A stretch of 48,262 nucleotides of DNA from a virus. Positions 12,664 through 21,892 of this stretch are shown here, piece after piece. The translations under genes and the position numbers were made by a program. The stretch lies in the IMG/VR virus record IMGVR_UViG_3300042560_002526, positions 1 to 48,262 of that record; one strand, 5' to 3'. A model generated the notes under the pieces. That model was not told where the DNA came from. It did no database searches and saw only the letters and a program-made list of their open reading frames with translations. The stretch's first letter is position 1. The number at the start of each line of letters is the position of its first letter.

Positions 12664-13245
12664 GTGTTTAGTGCCGCACACATGTCAAAAGCCGAGTTGG
12701 ATTTTATTCGTTTGTACGTGCAGATCACGCACAAACGCTTTGCGGCATTGCAGGCCGTGTTGAGCTTGGCGCATCCAGACAATCTGGCGCTTTTGGACAT
12801 GGTGCACGCTACAGAATTGGTAGCGCACATGGAGCGGCTACAAAACGATTTTGACGGGCAGATACAGCAACTCCAGTTAAAACACAATATTCCGTCTAAA
12901 CGTTTGCCGCCTGCCCCGCCAACAAATGAGCAACTGGCCGACATTGTTGTCATGTCATTTTTCAAAGTTGTCGGCGTAATGAACGCGACAAACGGTTTGA
13001 TGGCAAAGACAAAACAAAACGGGTGGTTTAGCGGTAAACCCAAAGAGTGGAATGATCTTTTCGACAAGCTGGCGACCGACTTACCCGAAAACCAAATGGA
13101 TTCGGCGCTGTCGCCTTATCTAAAATCTGTCGCCAAGTTTTTTCCAAAATATTATCCCCCCGGGAACTGGTCAAAGTTGTTTCCGCCTCCGCAGCAAGAA
13201 TTTTACGAAGACGACGAATACGACGAAGAGTGGGACAACGAATAG
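12664..13245 (+). CDS. hypothetical protein, 193 aa
   Basis: A GTG start with GAGGA about nine bases upstream; an ATG at 12682 is the alternative. The N-terminal 90 residues are helical, the middle carries MSFFKVVGVMNATNGLMAK, and the end is extremely acidic and tyrosine-rich (EFYEDDEYDEEWDNE). It directly precedes the SbcD-like nuclease gene, whose ribosome site overlaps its stop. Acidic tails in phage replication proteins often recruit partners, but here that is only a guess. Confidence 0.7.
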   Translation: MFSAAHMSKAELDFIRLYVQITHKRFAALQAVLSLAHPDNLALLDMVHATELVAHMERLQNDFDGQIQQLQLKHNIPSKRLPPAPPTNEQLADIVVMSFFKVVGVMNATNGLMAKTKQNGWFSGKPKEWNDLFDKLATDLPENQMDSALSPYLKSVAKFFPKYYPPGNWSKLFPPPQQEFYEDDEYDEEWDNE

Positions 13246-13253
13246 GAGGGCCT

Positions 13254-14435
13254 ATGCGGCCGTTGTTTGTTTTTTGTGCTGATTTGCATTTGGAAGATGG
13301 CGCTTGGACTTCTCGGATAAACATCTACGGCGACGCGTATTACAGTTTTAAGCAGATCGTAGACCACTGCATTGAGCACAAACTGCCGCTCATACTTGGC
13401 GGCGACGTGCTGGAAAAGAAAAGCAATGCGGCGCGTCCAATTGCAAAACTGTGCGCCGAGCTGACCCGCATGCAGGACGCCAAACTCCCGGTGTACTACA
13501 TTCAGGGTAATCACGAATATGATCGCTATGCGCCGTGGCTAAGCGTGCACCCGTGGCCGACGCACATGCATAACCTCACAGTGGTGTTCGACAACGTCAG
13601 CGTGCACGGCATCGATTGGTTACCAAAGGGAGAAATTCAAAAAGCGCTCAAAGATGTTCCGGCGACTACAGCCGTACTTGTCACGCATCAGGTGTGGCAA
13701 GATTTTATGGGCACCGTTGGGCGAACCGAATGCGATTTGTCGGAGGTGCACTACGCACACACAGTCCTCGCCGGTGACTTTCACGTTACAAAAGTAGCTG
13801 AAGGTACAAACGCGCAAGGAAAACCGATTCGCATGTTGTCTCCGGGTTCAACTGCTATGCAAGACATCGGCGAAGAACCCGAGAAGTTTTTCTTCGTTAT
13901 TTGTGTTGACGAAGCGGGCAAAATTGTTTTCGCCCCGCATCGGCTGCAGACACGCAAATTTTTGAGTTATGTTGTTAAAACAGCGGAAGAGCTGGACGAA
14001 CTGTGCGCCGGCAAACTGGCAAACGCTGTTGACCGGGTACTACAGGCGGCCCGGCTTTACGTTCCGCCAGAACTAGCAAAACCACTGGTTCGGGTGAAAT
14101 TCAACAAAAACCTTCCGGACGCTTATCTTCGAATCACGACGGCCGGCGCTGACATAGCGCATTTGTTTTGCGACGCCATTGCGGATCGTGACGATGAGAA
14201 CAAAGACCGCCCCGCCCGCCCGCGAGATGAAACAAAAAACGACTTACTGCACGCAATCGCCGAGCTGCTTGGCGACGACACAGATGAATATCGCTTCGCG
14301 CAAGAAATACTTGCGGCTACAAATCCAAAGCGGCTCGTTGAGTCGCACCTACACGAATATGTGAAAGGGGCAGGCAATGCAGCTATTACGGCTGGAAGTT
14401 CAGAACTGGGTGCACCACCGGAAACGGGTTTGTGA
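13254..14435 (+). CDS. sbcD: SbcD/Mre11/gp47-like nuclease subunit, 393 aa
   Basis: A calcineurin-type metallophosphoesterase with all motifs in order: D10-L-H12, GGD51, GNH87E88, TH145Q and GDFH177. Together with the SbcC-like ATPase encoded next, it should form the Mre11-Rad50/SbcCD complex, the counterpart of T4 gp47/gp46. That complex resects DNA ends and trims hairpins, starting recombination-dependent replication. The C-terminal 150 residues would be the capping and ATPase-contact region. I start it at the ATG at 13254 because AGGAGG stands five bases upstream; an earlier in-frame start would lie in the preceding gene. The 3' end overlaps the partner gene by 59 bases, fitting coupled, equimolar synthesis. 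Confidence 0.9.
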   Translation: MRPLFVFCADLHLEDGAWTSRINIYGDAYYSFKQIVDHCIEHKLPLILGGDVLEKKSNAARPIAKLCAELTRMQDAKLPVYYIQGNHEYDRYAPWLSVHPWPTHMHNLTVVFDNVSVHGIDWLPKGEIQKALKDVPATTAVLVTHQVWQDFMGTVGRTECDLSEVHYAHTVLAGDFHVTKVAEGTNAQGKPIRMLSPGSTAMQDIGEEPEKFFFVICVDEAGKIVFAPHRLQTRKFLSYVVKTAEELDELCAGKLANAVDRVLQAARLYVPPELAKPLVRVKFNKNLPDAYLRITTAGADIAHLFCDAIADRDDENKDRPARPRDETKNDLLHAIAELLGDDTDEYRFAQEILAATNPKRLVESHLHEYVKGAGNAAITAGSSELGAPPETGL

Positions 14436-16530
14436 GTTTACCCGCGGCCTTGTCGCCATCCTTGGCGAAAATGGTTCCGGCAAAAGCAGCTTGTTCGGCG
14501 CGGTCAGCTGGCTGCTTACTGGAGAAAACCCCAACTACGGCACTAAAGCCGAAAACATCTCTCAATACGCCGAAAACGACGAGCCGGCTTTTGCGCGACT
14601 TGAGTTTGAGCACAACGGCCATATCGCCGTAGTAACTCGCTGGCTTCGGCCCGAAAAAGAAACAGCCACGATGCTCGTCGACGACGTCGAGGTGGCCAGA
14701 GGCGACAAAAGCGTCACCGCGGCTATTGAGCAGTTGCTTGGAATTGACGCCAAGTTTATTTCGCGGTTTATCATTGTTGGTCAGCTAGACATTTTTTCGT
14801 TTATTGACCAACGGCAGAGCGAAGTCGACACTTTTTTTCAGCACCTCTTCGGCACAGCAAAAGCTCAAAAATGCGCCGCTGCCGTAGGCGACGTTCTTCT
14901 GACAGCAAAGCCACCCGAGATATTGCGCACGTCGGCGGAGCTGCAGTTGGTAAGAGACGCGTTGGCTACAAAAATAAAAGACGCTCAGGACCGCGTCGAC
15001 GCTATTCCGACAATTGACGCATTTTTGAAAATGCAGCAGGTAGATCAGGCTATTATCGAGCAATGGCGTTTACGTGAAAAACTTGGCGCAGAGCTTTCAG
15101 CACTTGAGCAGCGGGAAAAAGAGTACGCAAAAGAGCTGCAAATAGATGACGACCAGTTGACTCAGTACGCTGCTGATCTCGCCGCGCTTACCGAGTCCGC
15201 TGACACTCAAGACGCAGACTACACATCGGCGAAGGTTGCTTTAGCGCATTGGGGCAACTACAAGACTATTGCTAGCCAACGCCGACAGATTGAAACACAG
15301 CGCGCGGGAATCGCTACTGCTCGAAACGAGAATATACGCCCGGAACCAGTGACGCAGTCGGTGATTGACATGGCTGCGCAAAAGTATGCGCATTTGCATC
15401 AAGAGATCACGCGGCTGCGAAATTTTGTTAGCGCTTTTTCAAAGGCCGGCACAGCCGAATGTCCGACGTGTCATACGCCGACCGCGAACTTACAGGCGCA
15501 ACTCGATGAGTCGAAAAAGTTGTTGCCGATTCTGCAAGCACAGGCCGTAGACGCGCAAGAAGCCTTGACAGAGCTGCGAAAAGCCGCAGACGGTTATGCA
15601 AAGTGGGAAAAGACAGATCACGAATTATCGGTACGGGAACAGGCGCTTCAAACATCACTAGCGCAACTTACAGCCGTCTCCCCCCCGACAGATGACGAAA
15701 CGATTCTGCAGCAAACTGTAATAGATTACGAGGAGTTGCAGGCGGCAAAAATCGGGCTTAATGAGCTGCTTCAAAAGCTTCGTGAGCACCGCGCCCAGCT
15801 TGCCGGAGTCGCTACCACAATCGCGGAACGGAAAAGCGAAATAGATCAATCTGTCGCGGTTATTTCTACGACTCAGGCTGACGCACATTTGGCTTCTTTA
15901 CGGTTGGAAAAACTCAAAGAGCGGTGTGCTTTGCGGCAGTCACTAGAGCGCGAATTTGAAGAACTTCGTTTTTCTGATCGACAATTAGCCGAGCAGCAGG
16001 CAAATAGTCAAAAACTGGAGGAGGAGGCAGCCCGGCTTAAAAACTGGACAGAGCAAGCGACGCGCGTTCGGGAGGCTTTCAAGAGTGCCCCGCGGCTTGT
16101 GGCTACAAGAAATCTGCAGCGGCTGGAGACAGCCATTAACGAGCTGCTGCAAATTTTTAGCGTGAACTTTTTAGTCCGCGTCGCCACCGACGGTACCCCC
16201 ACGTTTGTGGCCGAATTTTATGACGGGCGAAAACAAGTTGCGCAGCGGTTGTCCGTCGGGCAGAAAACAGTTTTGGCGCTTGCGTTTCGCGTAGCGTGTA
16301 ATGCAATGTTTGCAGAAGAAATTGGTTTGCTTGCGCTCGACGAGCCTACCGCTGCTTTGGATTCTGTGCGTATTCAAGCGCTCGCTCCGGTTCTGGAAAA
16401 GCTACGAGAACTATCGACGGCAAAAGGGTTACAATGTCTATTGGTGACGCACGCGTCTTCTTTGTCGCATTTGTTTGAGTCGACGATAGAACTCGAAGCA
16501 CCGGAAACCCGCCATGTCAAAAAATTATGA
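14377..16530 (+). CDS. sbcC: SbcC/Rad50/gp46-like SMC ATPase, 717 aa
   Basis: The N-terminus holds the Walker A loop GENGSGKS (residues 30-37). A long coiled coil follows (about 170-590), broken near its middle by the zinc hook C362-P-T-C365. The C-terminal lobe carries the ABC signature LSVGQ (about 625-629) and Walker B LLALDEPTAALD with D655 and E656. This is the full Rad50 layout at the short phage size (717 residues, compared with about 1,050 for bacterial SbcC). ATP binding would open or close the nuclease site of the partner encoded just upstream, and the zinc hook joins two complexes. The start overlaps the partner gene by 59 bases. Confidence 0.92.
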   Translation: MQLLRLEVQNWVHHRKRVCEFTRGLVAILGENGSGKSSLFGAVSWLLTGENPNYGTKAENISQYAENDEPAFARLEFEHNGHIAVVTRWLRPEKETATMLVDDVEVARGDKSVTAAIEQLLGIDAKFISRFIIVGQLDIFSFIDQRQSEVDTFFQHLFGTAKAQKCAAAVGDVLLTAKPPEILRTSAELQLVRDALATKIKDAQDRVDAIPTIDAFLKMQQVDQAIIEQWRLREKLGAELSALEQREKEYAKELQIDDDQLTQYAADLAALTESADTQDADYTSAKVALAHWGNYKTIASQRRQIETQRAGIATARNENIRPEPVTQSVIDMAAQKYAHLHQEITRLRNFVSAFSKAGTAECPTCHTPTANLQAQLDESKKLLPILQAQAVDAQEALTELRKAADGYAKWEKTDHELSVREQALQTSLAQLTAVSPPTDDETILQQTVIDYEELQAAKIGLNELLQKLREHRAQLAGVATTIAERKSEIDQSVAVISTTQADAHLASLRLEKLKERCALRQSLEREFEELRFSDRQLAEQQANSQKLEEEAARLKNWTEQATRVREAFKSAPRLVATRNLQRLETAINELLQIFSVNFLVRVATDGTPTFVAEFYDGRKQVAQRLSVGQKTVLALAFRVACNAMFAEEIGLLALDEPTAALDSVRIQALAPVLEKLRELSTAKGLQCLLVTHASSLSHLFESTIELEAPETRHVKKL

Positions 16531-17458
16531 CGAGACTGTAATGCGGTTGCACACAGACCAAAACGGTATTGTGTGGTTTGCACGCGGCCTAGACGCGCCG
16601 ACGTCTTCCGAAAAAAATACAGACACGTTTATGCTGACGCCGGTTTGTTCTGGCAAAAGCGCGGTATTTCGGTTAATTGGAGCTGCGCAAAACGCTGAAC
16701 TAATTTGCGGGCTTTTTTTACGGTTGCGTCAAAAAGAAGTCTTATCTGTTGAGTTGGGCGGACCGAATATTTTTGACGACAATTTGCGACAACTTGACGC
16801 GCAGCAGGTTGTTATGCGCATGAATGGTGTTCGTTTACCGGCATCCCGTGGCGGCTGGCACTCAGCAACCTACGCCGACTACAACATATACGGCTTGCTG
16901 GCGCGTTTAAACCGAAACGGTTTTATGCCGGATACGCCGGCTAAGATTCATTTTGGTTCGCACCCAATTGCAAAAATTCTTCAGTTTATTCCAACACTGT
17001 CAGAGTCAGACGCGGCGGTCTTTGCTGCTACCGTCATCGACCCGCGTTGGTTTTCTGATCGGCGCACAACTGATTGCACTAAAAACGTGTTTAACTTTTT
17101 GGGGCTTACGCCGGCGTCGCAGCGCCGCGTGAGCGATCCGACTGCAATTTTAACGCGTGTTCGTGACGTACGTTGCGCTAGAGTTTTGGCCGCGTGGAAA
17201 AGCAAAGAAATTTCTCCGGACAGCGTAGACCTGAAAAACCCGGCAAATTTTTTGTACCGTATTTGGCACGCTGCCGGCGGTGGGCCAAAGGGGGACTTGC
17301 GAGCTTCGCAGGCTTTTGTACAGTATGCGGTGTCGAACTGGCTGTCAGCGCTGGAGCAGCGCGCCGGAGTCAGGGACGGGCTATTTGCGCCTAACCTGTA
17401 TTTCAAAACACCAGCCGAGCAAAAAGCTTACACGCAATACGCCGCGGCCGTTTCGTGA
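16514..17458 (+). CDS. hypothetical protein, 314 aa
   Basis: It starts inside the last codons of the SbcC-like gene and continues the recombination operon. The sequence is rich in Arg, Asn and aromatic residues. The N-terminal region includes DTFMLTPVCSGKSAVFRLIG; SGKS is not preceded by the glycines of a true P-loop, so I do not call it an ATPase. The C-terminal part is helical (LRASQAFVQYAVSNWLSALEQR). No family recognised; its place next to gp46/gp47 homologues suggests a recombination or replication accessory role, by position only. Confidence 0.75.
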   Translation: MSKNYDETVMRLHTDQNGIVWFARGLDAPTSSEKNTDTFMLTPVCSGKSAVFRLIGAAQNAELICGLFLRLRQKEVLSVELGGPNIFDDNLRQLDAQQVVMRMNGVRLPASRGGWHSATYADYNIYGLLARLNRNGFMPDTPAKIHFGSHPIAKILQFIPTLSESDAAVFAATVIDPRWFSDRRTTDCTKNVFNFLGLTPASQRRVSDPTAILTRVRDVRCARVLAAWKSKEISPDSVDLKNPANFLYRIWHAAGGGPKGDLRASQAFVQYAVSNWLSALEQRAGVRDGLFAPNLYFKTPAEQKAYTQYAAAVS

Positions 17459-17461
17459 CCT

Positions 17462-17956
17462 ATGCAGGAAGTAGCAATCACTCTGCGGTTTAACCGTGTC
17501 TGTCTAGGCGCTGCCAGACGACGACGCAACGGGCAAACTATATTTTGCTTTGACCGTGATCCGGACGGCAGAGTGATGTTTATGCCCGCGGCGTGGCTGT
17601 CGTGTATGCGGTACGCTGCCAAGCTCTACAACCGATTCCATACAGACGTAAAAAACATCGATTGGTGTCCGCTTGTAATGGGTACGCCAAAACCAGACTG
17701 GCGGCGAACAATCATTTCAAACGCCAACAAAGAAGACACCCGGGCGCATTTTGCCGTGCATGAAGCCTTCAAGCCCGGCGACAAAATCACGTTGAGCGCT
17801 GTATTGCCGCAAGAAATTGGCGTGGAAGATTTTACCTACATGTTGACAATTGTCGGCAAATACCGCGGCTTCTCGCCGTTTAACAACAATCAAGAAAAAT
17901 ATGGCACATTCGAAGTCATCTCAGTCGACCCAATCGCCGGACCCGGATCGGAATAG
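17462..17956 (+). CDS. conserved phage protein, 164 aa
   Basis: A beta-rich protein with the pattern ARRRRNGQTIFCFDRDPDGRVMFMPAAW, then IDWCPLVMGTPKPDW, and a C-terminal DFTYMLTIVGKYRGFSPF...YGTFEV. I recall similar phage proteins of unknown role near helicase genes, but cannot name a family. The fold could be OB-like (several strands and loops), which would suit nucleic-acid binding. Its 3' end overlaps the helicase gene by 56 bases if the ATG at 17901 is used. Confidence 0.7.
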   Translation: MQEVAITLRFNRVCLGAARRRRNGQTIFCFDRDPDGRVMFMPAAWLSCMRYAAKLYNRFHTDVKNIDWCPLVMGTPKPDWRRTIISNANKEDTRAHFAVHEAFKPGDKITLSAVLPQEIGVEDFTYMLTIVGKYRGFSPFNNNQEKYGTFEVISVDPIAGPGSE

Positions 17957-19493
17957 GTTTGCGGGTCTGCGTGTCGTTATCCATAAAACGGGTAACGTGT
18001 TGCGGCTGATGGGCGAGAACAATACGCCCCTGCCGCCTGAACTAATTAAAGCTGTTACGCGCGGCCTGCAGTATTCGCACGTCGAGCAGCTTCACGGAAA
18101 GTCGCACCGTAACCCAATTACGGGGCAGCGGCTGTTTTTCCAGACACGGGAATACAAACTATACCGCGTCGAGAACGGCCAGATTACTTTGCTTTTCGGC
18201 TACACTGCCCGAGCGCTTAAACGCCTCCGGCGGCTCGGTTGCGAAATTGCGTTTTTTGACCTAAGCCCGGCACGTGCGCGACCAAACTGTTATGTCCCGC
18301 AATGGGAGGGTCTTGCCGGCCGCATCGAGTTCCGCGCCCGGCAGGACGAGTGTTTAAATACGATTGCCCGCGTACCTTGTGGCATCATCAAAGCAGTTAC
18401 GGGCTTCGGCAAGACGACACTGATCGGAGCTGCCGCGCTGCTGTTTCCTGAGGCGCGTATTGATGTCGTCACAAAATCTGTCGACGTCGCTGAGCGTATT
18501 GTGCGCAGTCTGCGGCGGTTCGTGCCAAAGGTCGGACTCATTGGTGACGGCTCCCGCCGCCGTGAGCGCGTCACAGTAATCACCGCCGGCAGTTTGGCGC
18601 ACGCCGACGGCGACGCGGATTTTTTGTTTGCAGACGAAGTGCATCAGTTGGCCACAATCAACTTCTCGACAACGATAGCGGATCGGTACCGCAACTCACG
18701 CAACTTCGGTTTGAGCGCCACGCCGTATGCTCGGATGGACAACGCGCACGAAGTTTTGGAGCCGTTGTTCGGCCCGATGATTTTTGAGTTGACGTATCAG
18801 CAAGCGGTCGAGCTCGGGCTCGTCGTGCCTGTTCGCGTCAAATGGCTGCCTATCAGGCTCAGTCACAATCCTGCAGAACGGTTTCAGAATCGTATAGCGA
18901 GAAAACGGTACGGCATCTGGACAAACCATGAGCGGAACCGTATGATCGCCGAAGCCGTTCGCGAGTATCCAGAAGAGTCTCAAATTCTGATACTCGTTGA
19001 GACCATTGAGCACGCTGTTTATTTGGGGGCGCAATTACCGGAGTTTACGCTGGTGTATTCCAGCATGGATAACTATGACTGCTCTAAGTACAGAAAAATG
19101 GGTTTGCTGCCAAAAGACTACAGGCCCATCTCCGACATTCAAAAGCACAATTTCCGCGACCAGTTTGAACGTGGTGAATTACGGCGCGTAATAGCCACGG
19201 ATGTGTGGTCTACGGGCGTTGACTTTGAGCAGTTGAATGTACTTGTGCGTGCCGATGATCGTGACAGCGACATTGTGGACGTTCAAGGTCCCGGTCGTGT
19301 CAGCCGTATTTACACGGCTCCTGACGGCACATCAAAAGAGGTCGGCGAAGTAATAGACTGCATGGACGTATTCGATCCCACTTTTTACAAGAAAAGCGCT
19401 GGTCGTCGTGATAGCTACAAACTACTTGGATGGGAGCAGAATTGGAATGATGCTCAAAGAAACTGGCGCAATATCCCCAACCATGAGCCGTGA
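17901..19493 (+). CDS. superfamily 2 DNA helicase (UvsW/RadD-like), 530 aa
   Basis: Helicase motifs are in order: Q/FRARQDE (motif Q-like), Walker A TGFGKT with K171, motif II DEVH at 245-248, motif III SATP at 272-275, and motif VI QGPGRVSR at 462-469. The N-terminal 130 residues form an extra domain typical of T4 UvsW-type enzymes. These helicases unwind or anneal branched DNA, restart forks and process recombination intermediates. The DEVH box and the QGxGRxxR arginine finger support ATP-driven translocation on duplex DNA. I start it at 17901 (MAHSKSS); a longer in-frame start at 17850 lies deeper in the preceding gene. It belongs to the recombination operon with the SbcCD-like pair. Confidence 0.88.
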   Translation: MAHSKSSQSTQSPDPDRNRFAGLRVVIHKTGNVLRLMGENNTPLPPELIKAVTRGLQYSHVEQLHGKSHRNPITGQRLFFQTREYKLYRVENGQITLLFGYTARALKRLRRLGCEIAFFDLSPARARPNCYVPQWEGLAGRIEFRARQDECLNTIARVPCGIIKAVTGFGKTTLIGAAALLFPEARIDVVTKSVDVAERIVRSLRRFVPKVGLIGDGSRRRERVTVITAGSLAHADGDADFLFADEVHQLATINFSTTIADRYRNSRNFGLSATPYARMDNAHEVLEPLFGPMIFELTYQQAVELGLVVPVRVKWLPIRLSHNPAERFQNRIARKRYGIWTNHERNRMIAEAVREYPEESQILILVETIEHAVYLGAQLPEFTLVYSSMDNYDCSKYRKMGLLPKDYRPISDIQKHNFRDQFERGELRRVIATDVWSTGVDFEQLNVLVRADDRDSDIVDVQGPGRVSRIYTAPDGTSKEVGEVIDCMDVFDPTFYKKSAGRRDSYKLLGWEQNWNDAQRNWRNIPNHEP

Positions 19494-20208
19494 TGCTGAA
19501 ATTCTAAAACCAGACTGGCACACCCGGCTTACTGACAAACAACTGATGGCGTACATTCGCTATCAGTTTATTCGTTTAAAAGAGCACGTTATTGATCTTG
19601 ATTCCCCGGCACACACGCACCGGCGCCCGAACTGGGACGGCGGCGAAAATAGCGCGGGTGTCACCTACAAGGCTTTGTGGCCAAAAGCCATGAACGCCAT
19701 TAAGGAACGAGAAGCGCATCCCGGCGTTTGGGTGACGGCGCGGTTCTCGCCAATTGCGCTATCGTTTGATTTGTCGAACCGCATGTCAGCCCCGCCGATT
19801 AAACCGTCGTCGCTAGCCGACCACAATGCCGCGACAATTTACGCTGAATACTGCAAGCGGTTTACCGGGTCATTTACGTTTAATTTGAACATTGCGTTGA
19901 AGGTTGTGGCGTCGCGTTTGCGTGAGCTAGCGGCGCACCCAATGCCGGAAAACGCCCGGGTATTTTATGTTCTTTGTGACGAGGCGCATCTTTCAACGCC
20001 GGCATTTTTCCGGCACGGCATGGCCTCCGCCGCCGAGTGCGATAAAGCGGCGCTCAAGTACCTGTGGCGCGCCGCAGTCGACTACGAGGCGCAGCAGCCG
20101 CTTTACGACGCCGCCTGCGCCGCGCAATCTGTTTCAGATTTTATTACTCCCGAATTGCAGCAGTATGTGATTAATATCCGCAAACATTGGATGACTTACA
20201 ATGACTAA
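19483..20208 (+). CDS. hypothetical protein, 241 aa
   Basis: It lies between the SF2 helicase and DnaB-like helicase genes and overlaps both by a few bases. The N-terminal part is helical (LTDKQLMAYIRYQFIRLKEHVIDL), the centre is beta-rich, and the C-terminus is helical with several Ala-rich segments. No zinc cluster, P-loop or nuclease motif is visible. The ATG at 19483 is my choice; an earlier ATG at 19447 is possible with GGGAG upstream. By position it could be a helicase loader or accessory, but there is no sequence proof (no AAA motif). Confidence 0.65.
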   Translation: MSRDAEILKPDWHTRLTDKQLMAYIRYQFIRLKEHVIDLDSPAHTHRRPNWDGGENSAGVTYKALWPKAMNAIKEREAHPGVWVTARFSPIALSFDLSNRMSAPPIKPSSLADHNAATIYAEYCKRFTGSFTFNLNIALKVVASRLRELAAHPMPENARVFYVLCDEAHLSTPAFFRHGMASAAECDKAALKYLWRAAVDYEAQQPLYDAACAAQSVSDFITPELQQYVINIRKHWMTYND

Positions 20209-21892
20209 GAATCAGTTAGAAGATGGCCCACTAAAGGCCCGTGACATCGACGTCGAGTACCCAATTACCGTTACTGACGTGCGGTTGTTGGTGAAAACGT
20301 TGCTGCGGTATCAGCAGATGCTGCAAAGCGCTATCTCTGCCGGATTGAATTTCAATCAGTTTAATGGCCCGGACGAAGCGCCTTACGGTTACGTTATGCA
20401 CGCCGCCGGCGCGCTTGTTAAGGAACATAACGCCGTAACAGAGGAAATGCTGAAAGCCGAACTTCAGGCTTGGTATTCTGGCGGGGCTATGGCGATAGCG
20501 CCGCAGCAGTTTGAAGAGTTGCTTGGCACTGAAGGGAATCCCGGATTTCTGAGCGAGGCTTTTGCCGCACCCGAGACAGACAACAAGCGCGTTACCGCGG
20601 AGAAAGATTATGCGCAAAAGCTGCTGTACAAGTTTCTAAAAGCGCGCATGCTGACAGCAGACTTGTCGGAAATGCTTCAGGCGTCGTCGGCTGACACGTC
20701 GCCGCAACGGTTTGAAGAGCTGCTCGGTAAGTCGTATCGCAAAGCGCAGTCAATCCGATTCATCGGCACGGAACTTGACGATGAAAATGATTTCATGCCA
20801 GAGTTCGGCTCAGAAACGAATTACGCGCCCGTAGTCGCCGAGCCAACCGGTATACCGTGGATTGACCAGTACATCGGCGGATTTTGCGCCGGAGACGTAA
20901 TCGGTCTTCTTGGCCCTACTGGCGGCGGCAAGAGCAACATGATGATCTCGGCTGCGGTAAGAATGGCGCAATATTATGCGGCAAACAACCTGAACAAGTT
21001 GTCTGTCTACGTGTGCTATGAAGACGGCAATTACCGCATGAAACCGTTGTTCTGGTCCGCCGCGACGCGCATTAGCCGCGAGACCTTTGCAAACGCTGAT
21101 TTCAACTGGGCAAATATGTCTACAAGCGAGATGCCCAACGACGCTGACCGCCGTCTCCCCGAAAATCAAAATGGTGAGTTTATTCTCGGCGAGCGGGAGC
21201 GATATATTGCCGCGCAGTCTTGGATGAAGAAGCACTTCAAGTTTTTGGACTTTTCTTACAACGTTGCTACTGGCGGCCGCGGCCTTGGCGGGCTGCAGGA
21301 AATCGTATCAGTGGTTGAGCAGATTTGTGAGAAGCGTGGAATGTCGTTGGGTTTTATCGCCATTGATTATGCGGGCATACTTATTGAGCGTTACCTTGCA
21401 GCGACGGGGCGTTTAAAATCTACAGGCCCTGACGGCGTATATCTTCCGCTAAAAACGTTTGGTGACGAAGTGCGGTATAGTCTGTCTGCTCCGTACGGGG
21501 CTGTAGCTATGGTCGCGCATCAGATTGCTGGCGCCGCCGCAAACGCAAAGCCCTTTTATCGGTATCTTACGCACTGGGACGTACAGCACTGCAAGTCGTT
21601 CGCTGAGAATATGCAGGCTTGCATTTGCATAAATTCTGCGGACCCTGACACGCAAGCGCGGCTTATTAATTACTCAAAAATTCGATACGGCGCGCCCGGG
21701 ATGCAGCACGGCATTATCAAGATCAAGAGCGAGTACTGCAGTATTGACCTTGTGTCTGACTTTTATCAGGTCGATGAGTTTTCGAAGAAGATCGTTCCTA
21801 AAAATGAGCTTTCTTCAGCCGCCGGTCGACCAGCACGAACCCGGCCGTCTTCTGGAATGGTTCCCGGAGATAACTTTAGCAACATGTTGTAG
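20201..21892 (+). CDS. DnaB-like replicative helicase, 563 aa
   Basis: The C-terminal half is a RecA-fold ATPase of the DnaB/gp41 type: Walker A GPTGGGKS (238-245), a strand VYVCYEDG after it, Walker B FIAIDYAGIL with D389, and the later strand GAVAMVAHQIAGAA. The N-terminal 200 residues are helical and would form the primase-binding and hexamer collar domain. Such helicases encircle the lagging strand and unwind the fork at the expense of ATP. The primase gene follows at once (TAGTG overlap), matching the helicase/primase pair of other phages. The length fits the family, which is about 450-560 residues in phages. No intein or insertion seen. Confidence 0.82.
   Translation: MTKNQLEDGPLKARDIDVEYPITVTDVRLLVKTLLRYQQMLQSAISAGLNFNQFNGPDEAPYGYVMHAAGALVKEHNAVTEEMLKAELQAWYSGGAMAIAPQQFEELLGTEGNPGFLSEAFAAPETDNKRVTAEKDYAQKLLYKFLKARMLTADLSEMLQASSADTSPQRFEELLGKSYRKAQSIRFIGTELDDENDFMPEFGSETNYAPVVAEPTGIPWIDQYIGGFCAGDVIGLLGPTGGGKSNMMISAAVRMAQYYAANNLNKLSVYVCYEDGNYRMKPLFWSAATRISRETFANADFNWANMSTSEMPNDADRRLPENQNGEFILGERERYIAAQSWMKKHFKFLDFSYNVATGGRGLGGLQEIVSVVEQICEKRGMSLGFIAIDYAGILIERYLAATGRLKSTGPDGVYLPLKTFGDEVRYSLSAPYGAVAMVAHQIAGAAANAKPFYRYLTHWDVQHCKSFAENMQACICINSADPDTQARLINYSKIRYGAPGMQHGIIKIKSEYCSIDLVSDFYQVDEFSKKIVPKNELSSAAGRPARTRPSSGMVPGDNFSNML

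Noticed and set aside
16514-17458. P-loop ATPase call based on SGKS
   Set aside because: The residues before GKS lack the required GxxxxGK spacing and no Walker B partner is visible.
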